Made by a program: the position numbers and the translations under genes | Notes under the pieces: generated by a model | Database searches by the model: none | Told to the model about the DNA's origin: nothing | The model's input: the letters and a program-made list of their open reading frames with translations, nothing else | In this document: piece after piece, positions 26,379 through 36,533 of the stretch | Numbering within the stretch: the first letter of the stretch is position 1 | Layout of the letters: the number at the start of each line of letters is the position of its first letter | From: Sycobia sp. Sy_11 | Taxonomy: Eukaryota > Arthropoda > Insecta > Hymenoptera > Epichrysomallidae | Direction: 5' to 3' | Length of the DNA: 64,000 nucleotides | NCBI GenBank assembly: GCA_018907035.1 | Contig: JACCIC010000049.1 | Span: 732,501 to 796,500, forward strand

Positions 26379-26510
26379 ATGAATAGTGCTTTAAGCATGA
26401 TAAATACAAGAAGAACAATAAAAGAGGTTTCGATAGAATGTGATATCCGTCGCGAAACCTTATGGAGAAAATTTCTCGAGTATAAAAATTCCAACAATGA
26501 AACTTCTTTC
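26379..26510 (+). pseudogene. Possible Psq/pogo-type helix-turn-helix fragment
   Basis: The frame reads ALSMINTRRTIKEVSIECDI then RRETLWRKFLEYKN. This resembles the Psq helix-turn-helix (simple-sequence entry, then a recognition helix with a TLWRK core) of pogo-like transposases and Pipsqueak-like proteins. An acidic open stretch near 27235-27430 could be a downstream remnant. The similarity is weak and no catalytic part was found. Confidence 0.3.
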
Positions 26511-27515
26511 GTGGCAATTTACATAAAGAACGTAGTATATGTATCGGTTAACCTCCACAAACCCATTACAAAACGTATACCCCATACCACCCCAATGCTT
26601 AACTATTTAACCCATTGACAAACTTTGATAAATCTTTTAGGTTATTGTATTAGGATCCCCTAATACAATATATGAAGCAGGCGCTAGTAAAGGTCGCCGT
26701 TCAGATAGCTACTTAAAAGGGTCACGTGGACGGTTTAAAGCAGAGTGCCATATAATTTACAATCACTTAAATTATATGTAGAAGTATAAATAGTTTAATT
26801 ATCGACTTGGCGTTTTACGGTGATTTTGGAGGAACTTAAATCTGTTCCATAATTACAAATGAAATTGTATAAAAATGCTCACATTATACAAATGAATAAA
26901 ATCATACAATCGCGAATATGTCAAAGATAAATACATTGAAATATTAATTTTCGATAGCACGCAGCATCCACATCTATCGATAACCCTACCTGCAAAAAAT
27001 TGCACAAATATTTTTCCCTTAGTTTTGAACTCTGTTTTATAGTGGTTCATAGATGGATCGCTAGATGGCTGCCAATGATCCATAAGTAAAGTGGCCTTTT
27101 ATAATACTTATATACCTTGAATAATTGGGTAAGAGAATTTCATATTTCTGTGATTTTTTTCACTAGATTACTATAAGTGTTTCATTCCTTAAAAAAATTA
27201 TTGAAATAATTTTTTGGAGCAGTGGGGAGTTTAAATAAGAACAAGATTTAGAAAATGAATATACTGATCTTATTATTTCCGAAAATAATTATGATGGAAA
27301 AGAACTTTTTGAAGATGTACATTTTTATCCATCAATAAGAAACTTCAACGGTAATTCTAAAATAAATTCAAACATTTTTTTTGCTGCAAAATCAACAAGT
27401 AGACCATTTTTGTGTTCCTATTTTACTTCAAATTATTGTAGATGAACAATCTGACAGCATAATATCTTCCCATATGAAATCGTGATCTCCAAGTTGAGTT
27501 TCCCTAATATCAAAC

Positions 27516-27829
27516 CATAGACACTTATATATTAGACCGCCCGCTCTGGGAACAGAGTTGACGCTTAAACCAGAGTGAGAAAAATACAAGGAGTCACGTT
27601 ATCTCTCCCGTACAAGCGAGGAAGTAGGGAGAAAAGGAAAGTAGGAGAAAAGTAGCAGTAGGAATATGCACAGAAGAAATATACGTTTCTCCTATACCCT
27701 ATACCATTGTTATTGTGGGTCTGCCTCTCTACTCTTTCCATGCAGCAAAAGAGAAAGAACGGTTCCAGGCCTATGTCTGTCCTTCAATATGGACTTTAGA
27801 GCATCCGTTTAAGCGTTCGGTGTAATATG
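27516..27829. mobile_element. Possible short inverted-repeat element (MITE-like) at the edge of the Polinton-like region
   Basis: TATTAGACCG...ACGCTTAAACCAGAGTGAG (27530-27578) is mirrored by the complement of 27795-27829 (TATTACACCGAACGCTTAAACGGATGCTC). This suggests about 300 bp between imperfect terminal inverted repeats. The sequence just outside (CATAGACACTTATATATT) also recurs in reverse near 36518-36533. It could be an independent MITE or a terminal structure of the larger element. Confidence 0.4.
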
Positions 27830-28960
27830 TAAGTCGACGAATCAAACATTGCAAAATAAGAAATAAGGGAAGAACATCAAAGGAGTTTTTTTATTTGAAA
27901 GGGATATTTTTATTTTGGCATCATTAAGCGTCAGGGAGTCGTTTATGTTGTTATTAAGCTTTCAAAAATATGAAATAAATTCTGAGATGAATTAAATACA
28001 ATTAACTTGTGAATATTGTGAAATATATCTAACAAGATGGGAAGTTGATCGCTCTTGTAAAGGGTCAGGTATGATTTTCCATTTATGACTATGGTGAAGA
28101 TTGTTTTTAAAAAAATTAAGATTAAGAGTGTTATAGAGTTAGTGTTAGTGTTAAAAAAAATGTGTAGAAATTGCATTATTTAATCTTATAAAATTACTTA
28201 ATTTGATATAATCATACAAAGTATTTACTTCGGTGTTGGCATGCACATTTTTAGACCAGTTAGGGTGAATTACATTAAAATGTCCCATTATTCTCGCATT
28301 ATTAATAATGAGAGTGTGTATTAATAATGATTTTAGTTAATTGATACAGTTGGATAAGTAGATATCTGTCTATAGACTGATACATAGGCATTCTAGCACA
28401 CCCCGCCCCTATTGAAAATTGTGCTATACCCCCATCTAGGATGTGCTAGGGGGCATGACACACTTTACACGCGAGTACACTTTAAGTTCAGTAGAATTTA
28501 GGATATATAGGGATATCCATTTTCCGTTAATGTGCCATTATGCCTATAGCAAAGTCAGCTACTTTTTTTCTTTTTTTTCTTTTTTTTTATTTATTGCAAA
28601 TTCAGGACTTATAGAATAGTTTCATCCATTTTACATTTTATAGTGAACGGTCTTGTAAATTGTACTATGATATGTGCATACTATGATACATTTGAAAGAA
28701 AGGTTTGCTGGATAACCATAACTTTGAATCTTGTGAAAAGGACATTTAAGTCGTGACAACCATACTCGTCTTATTTCATCCATGATGAAAATCCTGCTAG
28801 AATCAGAAAAAATATCATGCAGAAAGCTTCCTGTTATTTATTGAAATGAAAACCACTAAAAAATTAAAAAATGATTTTTTTTTAATTACCATATAGTTCA
28901 ACGTCTGAAGATAAACTGATATCACGTTTCTATGGAACTATTATTCTTTTTTTATTTCTT
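27830..28960. other. No gene recognised
   Basis: AT-rich sequence with scattered poly-T tracts (about 28565-28590). No capsid, polymerase or transposase motif could be read on either strand. Confidence 0.4.
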
Positions 28961-29437
28961 GTGTCGCGAAGTTGCCGCCGAACTCTCTCTAAGAACATCA
29001 ACTTATTCAATCGCTTCTCTGCCTCCGACTCGAGAAAGCGCCTCGTCAATGTTCATAGCACAAGTTTATTGGACAACAATTTGAAATGTATTACTTTTCG
29101 AACGAACCTCTTTGGTCAAATATTTCATAATTTATGCCCGCAACGCAGGTTCGGCCAAATAATAATTATTTAACCGTATCCTTTTTCTCTCCGTTGCTTC
29201 TTAGATCAAGGGCCGGAGACCATCCAGGACTAAGTACAACTCGGTCTTGGTCGATGCTTTAACATCGTCAATCACGCTAAGGCATCCAAGCCACAGTACA
29301 CGTCGCGGTAATAAACGGGCAAAGTTTGCCACGCATACTTTGAACAAAGTGTTGCTTTTAATGTTAAATAAATAATGAAAATGTTTAATTAACGTGCTTT
29401 CAGTTTTGACATTAGATAGACGTTCAATGACTTTCAA
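28961..29437 (-). other. Unrecognised patch of raised GC
   Basis: The minus strand has a 78-residue frame (29437-29201) with FARLLPRRVLWLGCLSVIDD and VLDGLRPLI, followed at lower coordinates by a frame with NIDEALSRVGGREAIE (about 29060-29010). Stops separate them. The higher GC suggests a former coding segment, either host or part of the virus-like element, but I recognise no family. Confidence 0.3.
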
Positions 29438-29649
29438 CGATTTTAATATAAATGGTGATTATTATAACTTAATCTATAACACTTCCAACTGCATGATAAT
29501 CCAATCGGTCCATCTTCCAAGATATTTCATGATAATTATGTTTGAGCCACATATTTTCTTTATGCATTTCATCAGGGAGTTTTTCCATTAAAAGGGATAT
29601 TTGAATAGACGACAAGCAGGATCTTTCAAATATAATCACCTCTTATTTG

Positions 29650-30900
29650 TTTAAATCCATTCATATCTGCAGCATACTCCATCTTTGAATTAAGCTCTAA
29701 TCGAGCAATCAATAACTATGAATCTCGTTTTCGAGAAACTCTTTCATTGTAAGCAGTAGTTGAGGATTTCTTGCATAGTTTGTTTTTGGAAATTTGCTTG
29801 CATACCAAAGAGTATTGTATATTGACTTTTAGATTTATTAATGTTTAAATTATTATATCGATAACATTACGAATTCGAGAAAAGCTTCATTTTATTAATA
29901 TTGCAATAAGCAAAACGACTGGCGTTTGTAGCTGCTTCATATTTTTTCTTTGTCCGCAAGCCGAGAATCGCATAAGATGGTTTCTCCAATTGATTGGAAG
30001 TTATCACTTTCAAGACATGTTTATTAGGGCTTGGTAGAATAGGATATTCAAATAGTTTCCATGAACGATAACACATTGAGATGGGATTATCTTTGCTAAT
30101 GACGTTTAAAACTTGGATTTTTTATTTATCAGAAACCATAACCTAAGGCATTCACTATTCACTCTTTGTTTTTCGATGTTATATTTTTGTTATGTTTTAT
30201 GTTATATTCTTCATGTATAGTATCATTACCTACGCTAGTACCTTCGTGAATTATGGCATTCAGGTCCGATTTTGATCTTACCAGAATAAGTTCATGCTTT
30301 ATAATAACTATAATTTTTTTGTAATCTTCTGCGAAGATCGAAATCATACTTATATTGCAACGTCAACGTTTCCGTGTCTATCGATCAAAGTTCTTGATGT
30401 TTCTTCATTGCCAAGCTAGTCTGCATTTTCAAACATGAGCGTCTCGTTAATATTGAAGGAAGTCCACCCTTTCATGATTTTACTCAATCCGACATTTTTA
30501 CTTTTTTTATCTCAAGACCATTAATTTCGTAGCGAATTTCATCAGAAAGGTGACAAATATCATTGTTGACCAATATAGATTTATATGGTACATTTCCATC
30601 AGTTTTTTATTATTTTCCAAAGAAATAGATATAACTACGTGATTGTAGAAGACACAGATCTTAGCATTGAACGTGTTGATGTGCATGAATTTCACAATGT
30701 GTAATTGACTCATCGAATGCGAATGCCTGATTGAATTCCTAGAATTTCGTCCATATTTCAAAAAGTAGTAGAAAATTATACAGGTGATTTTTTCCACAAA
30801 CTTTTAGACCCAGACTTTAGAGGAACTGAATGTTCTTTAGTGTTAACGGATTCAAAATCTTCAATAAACTGATTGTTGATTGCCACGATGGAGTACTTAT
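29650..30900 (-). pseudogene. Major capsid protein remnant (double jelly-roll type), Polinton-like
   Basis: Broken frames on the minus strand follow, in order, the C-terminal half of the capsid-like protein common in insect Polinton-like elements. A strand with YEINGLEI lies near 30540-30520. FAEDYKKIIVIIKHELIL and SDLNAI lie at 30340-30240. SWKLFEYPIL and NQLEKPSYAILGL lie at 30066-29960, followed by a Cys/Asn-containing strand (ORF 30076-29867). FIVIDCS lies near 29728-29705. The pieces change frame several times and stops are frequent, so no functional protein is possible. The assignment rests on recalled family similarity, not on an alignment. Confidence 0.6.
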
Positions 30901-30971
30901 ATCCATGCTAGAATTATAAACAATCCCCATTATATAGATTTGATATGAAGTCTAACAGTGATTTCCTCTTT

Positions 30972-31421
30972 TCAAAAATTAATTACATTTCTCTTTTGAT
31001 TGACAATTTGAACTTTAATAGTATCTACACGCTTAATACTAACTGATAGATATATAACATGTGATGGTATTTCAATGATTTTATAGCCCGTAGGAATATT
31101 AGGAAAGAATTCATGAATAGTATGAACCTTATGGTTGTTAATGAAAGCTCCTGCAGTAATGTTACACTCGACTCTGAGTGTTTTGATTTTCAATATGTTT
31201 ACTAGTAAATCAGAATGGTGTTCTGTATTTTCCTTGAAAATACGAGAAGTCAATCCCAGGACTCGACCGATTGATTTTTGAGGTTTAAGATCTAATGGGA
31301 TACTGCATTTAAGTTCATTTCTGAATGTATTATTGTTGGTTTTCAAGGAAAATTCAATTCTTTTAGATTTCAATATATTTAATTTAAAATAGTTTTGTAT
31401 TATCAATCTCGTAACTATCAA
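30972..31421 (-). pseudogene. Minor capsid (penton-type) protein C-terminal part, Polinton-like
   Basis: A 149-residue open frame. Its second half (HHSDLLVNILKIKTLRVECN, then HEFFPNIPTGYKI and HVIYLSVSI) matches the conserved beta-rich C-terminal domain of an abundant Polinton/adintovirus-like protein of insects, usually annotated as uncharacterised or minor capsid. The N-terminal part is short relative to full-length relatives, and the mariner insertion begins just 12 bases upstream of the frame (31433), so the gene is cut there. Confidence 0.6.
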
Positions 31422-31432
31422 TGGTAATAGTA

Positions 31433-32714
31433 TTGGGTGTACAAATAAGTTTCCGCCGTTTTTTTAATAAAGAAATAAGAATTTATTGTAAAAAAAAGGT
31501 ACAAAGAATGTCATTCAAAATATTGCCCATGACTTTCTACTACTTTTGACCATCTTTCAGACAGCAAGTGGATACCCCGTCTAAAAAATTGCTCGTCTTT
31601 TGAGGCGATCCACGAATCGACCCATTTCTTCAATTCCTCATAAGAAGTGAAGTGCTGCTCAGCCAGACCATGAGTCATCGATCGAAATAGGTGGTTGTCT
31701 GAAGGAGCAATGTCTGGTGAATACGGAGGGTGGGGTAGGACACCGCAATTCAGTGCTTCTTACGTTCCCTTTTCGATTATTGCAACATGTGGCCGAGCGT
31801 TGTCATGCTGAAAAATGACGTTATCGTGCCCTTTGACATATTGTGAACGTTTAATCTTCAATGCTCGACTCAATTGCATCAGCTGTTGTTGGGAACGTTC
31901 CTCGGTGGCGGTTTGATTGTGTTGGAGTAATTCATAATAGATTACTCCAAGCTGATCCCATCAAATGTAAAGCATAAGCTGCTTGCCATGAATGTTTGGC
32001 TTGGTCATCGAAGTAAGGGCATGCCCGGGCTTACCCCATGACTTCCTACACTTTCGGTTTTCGTAGTGAATCCACTTTTCGTCTCCTGTCACGATTCGAT
32101 GTAGAAATCCTTTGCGATTTTGTCTTTTGAGCAATTGTTCACAAGTAATTAAGCGACGCTCGACGCCTCTTAGCTTCAGTTCGTAAGGAATCCAATTTCC
32201 TTGCTTTTGGACCATACCCAGGGTTTTGAGACATTGTCAAATTTCTTGCTGAGTCACTCCTAACTCTTATGCAAGTACTTCTTCCATTTGGCACGGATCT
32301 TCCTCTAGTAAAGCTTCCAATTCTGTGTCACCATACACTTTGGGCCTTCCACTGCGTGTTTGTCCTTCACGTCAAAATCACCACTTTAAAATTTTTGGAA
32401 CCACCCCCGACAACTTGTCTCACTCAAATTAATATCACCATATGCTTCTATAAGTATCCGATGTGCTTCAGCTGCAGATTGCTTAAATGAAAGAAGTAAA
32501 TTAATAATTCCCGCAAATGACGCTTACTTGGCTCAAAACTTGACATCTTAACACGATGACAGCTAAGTGGTGCTAGCAAAAAGAGGTATCAAAAGGTTAT
32601 ACTGTTTTCAGATGTCAACATATACTATACGACTTTCAATAGGTGACAATTTCGATGTTATCTTATCGGTGGCGCCATCTTTTCAAAACGGCGGACACTT
32701 ATTTGTACACTTAA
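31433..32714 (-). mobile_element. Mariner element inserted in the Polinton-like element, 1.28 kb
   Basis: It has imperfect terminal inverted repeats (GTGTACAAATAAGTTTCCGCC near 31437; GTGTACAAATAAGTGTCCGCC reading inward from 32710), and TATT-flanked TA dinucleotides sit at both ends (31431-31432 and 32715-32716), consistent with a TA target duplication. The transposase is of the same lineage as the 18481-19757 copy but more decayed. KGFLHRIVTGDEKWIHYEN keeps the first Asp (32120-32060) and FQHDNARPH the second. In the last motif SDNH replaces SDYH but keeps the Asp. Stops occur, for example at 31960 and in the N-terminal part. Confidence 0.85.
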
Positions 32715-33006
32715 TAATAATTTCTCCTTTCAAATGAAGTTAATTATTTGTATTGACAATATTTGGAATTGAGTTAATAGTTAAAAGTTAAAAGACTAAA
32801 CCTAAAACACAATTTTTATGCTTTGGTAGTTCAATGCATGAAAAACATTATACTTCTAAAACACAAAATTTTCCTTAAAGAATCAAAGTGAAACTATCTT
32901 CTTTGACTAATTGAGAGAAAATAATCAAATTTTATCTAATGTAGTCTTATTAAGACATACATGGCCGTAAATAAAATGAGTCAAAATTCGGATATCTTAT
33001 ATAGTT

Positions 33007-33260
33007 CTATTTCATTTCTTTCACACTGAAATATTTCATAAGATCTATGGGAGGTTTGAGGTCACCAAAATTATTAAAATAGGTGACATTAGATTCTCTC
33101 TTTCGATAACTGATCCAATAAGTAGCTTTACTTTGTGAATCATCGAGATTAACAATAGCAGATTCGTTGTACCATAGTCGATTAAGAGACAGACTATTTC
33201 TCATGAAAACATTTCAACAATGTAGAATTTGTAATACATGTGCATTTTATAAGATCATAG
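33007..33260 (-). pseudogene. Adenain-like cysteine protease remnant, Polinton-like
   Basis: The minus-strand frame 33204-33007 reads NESAIVNLDDSQ, KATYWISYRKR, NVTYFNNFGDLKPP. This is the histidine/aspartate half of the C5-type (adenovirus protease-like) enzyme that matures capsids in adenoviruses and Polintons. In active relatives a His precedes the Trp of the second motif; here the residue is Tyr (TYW). The downstream half with the catalytic Cys is not seen. It is therefore broken in at least two ways. Confidence 0.6.
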
Positions 33261-33423
33261 CAAAATTAAATTGAAATTTTTTTCTTCTTTGAATTAGACC
33301 GTGACCGACATGCGGTTTGAGAAATAATCGTATTCCACGTTTATATGGCTTTAGATAGAGTCCTTGATCTAAAGCAATAACTTCCATTCTCTTATTATGT
33401 CCCTTATTTTCTTAATTAATCTT

Positions 33424-33530
33424 TGTCCGTAGCTTTAGCATCAATTACTGCTTTAGATATTCCAGCACCAGCTCCGGCTAGAGCACTAATTGCATTTAGT
33501 TCTGCGAACACTAGAATAAGAAAAGAAAGA
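33424..33530 (-). pseudogene. Small Ala/Gly-rich hydrophobic protein fragment of the Polinton-like element
   Basis: The minus strand reads LSFLILVFAELNAISALAGA then GAGISKAVIDAKATDK, a hydrophobic Ala/Gly stretch followed by a charged tail. Similar short proteins sit next to the protease in insect Polinton-like elements; their role is unknown. It is short and ends in a stop. Confidence 0.4.
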
Positions 33531-33829
33531 ACTCCACTAATTTGCGTGTAGACTGTTTTTACCTATATTAATCGTATGCTGGTATACCAAAACATCTTCT
33601 TAGAGATAATATTAATATGTTAATAATTTATCACCAAGATGAAGTGAATCTGATAATCTTATTTATGAAGACGATATGGATACAAATATGCTATTCAATG
33701 AGTTTCACAAACTTTGTTTTGAATGCTGAAAAAACGAGAAATATTGATTCCTTGTTATTGATAAAGATAGAGCAATGACTGACTGTAGATATAGAAAAGC
33801 GTTGGACTGTTTTACAATAAAAAGGAATT

Positions 33830-34730
33830 AGAAATCTTAAGGATTCAGAATGATTTTAAACAGCGTCTCGTGAACATGTCGCGGTTTGAGAAAGAAAAGA
33901 ATATACATTGAGACATTGAACACATTGAAACCATTATGGCGTCATTACTCCACTTCAGAAACTTGTCAAATCTAAAAGCAAAAATTCAATCTTCTAATCA
34001 CATTTTCGATGTAACTAGTTTAAAAAGCCAATCAGATCGAGAGAAAAGTTGATTTTGTGAAGCATGATAGTACTATTGAGTAGGACCCCCCCCCCCAAAG
34101 ATTTCGATTCGGATGATGATGATTTTCCTTCATTAAATAACTCCATGATGAATTCTACATTCAAATCTTTTCATGGAGAAAAATGGAAGAGGAAATATTC
34201 TATCGTTACTCGATGAAAGCCGCAGAAAAATGGACAAGATATATGAAGTGAAAACTGTTGGAGATGTATATGTACTTGGCGATTCTGCAATAGAATTTAA
34301 TGATAAAACAATAAAAGTGAGAGATGTAGCTTATCTCAAAAGTACTGGCCTCACGGAATTGCCCATTAAAAAGCAGCCAGATGAAAACATTATAAGTTTA
34401 TCTGTACTATTGTAAGATATAAACAAGCAGCAATAAATGCACATCGCAAAAATGAGTCTATATATCAGTTCAGGAGTAAAAAATATTTGAATATCATCGC
34501 ACCAATTTTTCGCAATGGAACTAAAAGCAGTAAAAGAAAAGAGAGAGGTCTTAGACCTAAATATAAAATAGCAAAAAAAATTCTTCGATAGATTTAGTCT
34601 ATTGGGATGATCCCGATGGGCTTGTCTAGAGACTAAGATTACTAGTTGCTGTACAATGTGCTGAAAATAACAATCAAATCAATAAAATCCATTCGTTTAT
34701 GAAGAAACTGCGCGAAATAGGATATATTAA
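33830..34730 (+). pseudogene. Conserved unknown protein of Polinton-like elements, decayed
   Basis: The clearest frame is 34173-34415 (KIYEVKTVGDVYVLGDSAIE, then DVAYLKSTGLTELP and DENIISLSVL). It is followed in another frame by KYLNIIAPIFRNGTK near 34480-34520 and LVYWDDPDGLV near 34600-34625. The order (a beta-rich segment with GL.EL, a Lys-rich region, then a YxDD-like segment before an Asn-rich helix) matches an uncharacterised protein often encoded near the integrase in these elements. Frameshifts and stops show it is dead. A C12 run at 34085-34096 lies upstream. Confidence 0.5.
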
Positions 34731-35290
34731 TGCACATACATTTTTCTTCAATCAGTAACATGATGAGTCTGGTCTTGTTAGGAAGAAATTTGAGAGACTC
34801 GAAGGGGAGTCGACGTCCTCCAGGCATTAAATTCAAGTTTACATCAGATGTCAATTTTGATTTAGAAAATAAACGACATTGTAATATTGAAGAAGATACT
34901 GAAGCCACTGATGCAGGTTGTATAAAAACATTGTATACAATCTTGCAGCAGTAACTGAATACTGTATAATTGAGATATAGCGAAGTTTTTACATTTTTAA
35001 AAGAAAATGAGAAACAACATGATCAAAATGGCTTGATGACAGAAGAGAAATTCAAAAATCTTTATGAAAACTTTTATGCATATAATGAATATTCATTTAA
35101 ATTTTAAGAAAGAATGAGGAATTTCGATAAAAATCATATGAAAATCGATCAGTATCAATCAGAAATGGAACTGAAATTAAAACTCTTAATAACTCACATA
35201 ATCGATAAAGAGATAGTCTTACCCATATGGTTAATAATGTGAAAAGTATTGTAAAAGAGATTGAAAGGAAAAATACAACGAGAAAATCAT
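34731..35290. other. Spacer between the unknown protein and the integrase remnant
   Basis: A short frame (34730-34954) and scattered Lys/Glu-rich pieces are present, but nothing I can assign. The composition continues that of the element on both sides. Confidence 0.35.
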
Positions 35291-36126
35291 GAAAGCCATA
35301 GCCAACAGAAGGTATGATATAAAGTGGTTGAAGAGCTACTCAAACCTGCTCGTCGCAGATATAATCGAAGAAAATATGATATGCATAGTATAGATGACAC
35401 TTGTCAAGCAGATATAGAAATGATTCCTTACTCTTCGGAGAATAAAGGGTTTCGTTACTTACTCACTGTTATAGATTTATTTTCGAAGTATGCATGGGTT
35501 AAACCAGTAAAGTCAAAGAGTAGCAACGATATTACTTTGGCTATGAAAAGGATATTGAAACAAGTACGAGTATCGTCGAATCTACAAATCAATAAAGGAA
35601 AGGAATTTTATAATTCACACTTTCAAAGTCTCATAACATAGTACAAGATAAATCTATAATCTCACACAGTAATTTTCATGCGTTTTTTCTGAACGTTTTA
35701 ATAGTTCATTAAAAAATGAGGTACAATTTGAGTACAATTCAGCAAAGAGAAAAACTACAAATGGTTACACATCCAACCAGACTTACTGTTAGCTTACAAT
35801 TCAAGCAAAACATCGAACAATAGGAGTAGAGCCTAAAAATATAAGCCAAGAAAACGAAAGGGAGGTGAAGAAGCGTTGTTCAACTGAGATGTTACCAAGA
35901 AAAAACCAAAATACAATGATGGAGATAATATACGAATAAATAAAATAAAACATGTTTTTGAAAAATGCTACTTACCAAATTGGTCTGCTGAAGTTTCTAC
36001 AATAATCAGAGTTATCAAAACTAATCCAGTAACTTATCACGTTAAAGATTATTACGATAAGCCTGTATCTGGGGGTTTTTACAAAACTAAGTATCCTGAA
36101 ATTTATCCAGTAGAAAAAAATACATA
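35290..36126 (+). pseudogene. Retroviral-type integrase remnant, Polinton-like
   Basis: Frame 35324-35641 gives a basic entry (KPARRRYNRRKYD), a first catalytic Asp (CQADIEMIPYSSENKGF), RYLLTVIDLFSKYAW, and the second motif NKGKEFYN, in which Asn stands where the family has the catalytic Asp. After a stop at 35639-35641, later frames carry the end of the core (YKWLHIQPDLLLAYNS near 35755-35805) and the C-terminal chromo-like part (KHVFEKCYLPNWSAEV, then NPVTYHVKDYY near 35950-36055). The third catalytic Glu was not found in a readable frame. In Polintons this enzyme inserts the linear DNA. Confidence 0.7.
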
Positions 36127-36503
36127 AAAAGAGAGATAACGGCGTATATGTAAATGGTTAGGATTTAATAGTACGCATAATAGTTGGATAAATAAAAAAG
36201 AAATTTTTTGAATAAATTATATAATATTAGTGAAATACATAGGTAGTTATAAGGAAATTAGTTTTAAAGCAAATGAAAATACCATTCTATTACAATTATA
36301 ATTTTTATTTACGTAATTAAGTTATACATGTAGAAAATTTTTTTAATAAATAAATAATGAAAAGAAGTGAAACTTAGTCTTTTATTATTACTTAAGAAGT
36401 AAAAATATTGATTTTAAAACAGCTGCCACCCTGATGCACTATAATAAACAAATCATATTGATGAAAAATTCTTCATCTTTTAATATAGCCGATGATATTT
36501 TTT

Positions 36504-36517
36504 AGACCGCGCGGTCT
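36504..36517. repeat. Perfect 14-bp palindrome AGACCGCGCGGTCT
   Basis: Self-complementary GC-rich string in AT-rich surroundings. Its right half continues into the sequence mirrored at 27516-27540. It could be the fused or broken terminal repeat of the Polinton-like element. Confidence 0.6.
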
Positions 36518-36533
36518 AATATATTAGTCTATG

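Larger units (their letters stand above)
27516..36533. mobile_element. Decayed Polinton/Maverick-like (virus-like) DNA element
   Basis: This is the inferred extent of an element coding on both strands: remnants of a major capsid protein, minor capsid protein, adenain-like cysteine protease and small hydrophobic protein on the minus strand, and a conserved unknown protein and retroviral-type integrase on the plus strand. This gene set is that of Polintons and the related adintoviruses found in insect genomes. The limits are set by an imperfect ~25-bp inverted repeat (CATAGAC...TATTAGACCGC at 27516-27540 and its complement at 36511-36533) and are tentative; the coding core spans about 29650-36126. 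No protein-primed DNA polymerase or packaging ATPase was found. With a 1.28-kb mariner inside, about 7.7 kb of original sequence remains, roughly half or less of a usual Polinton. Confidence 0.6.
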
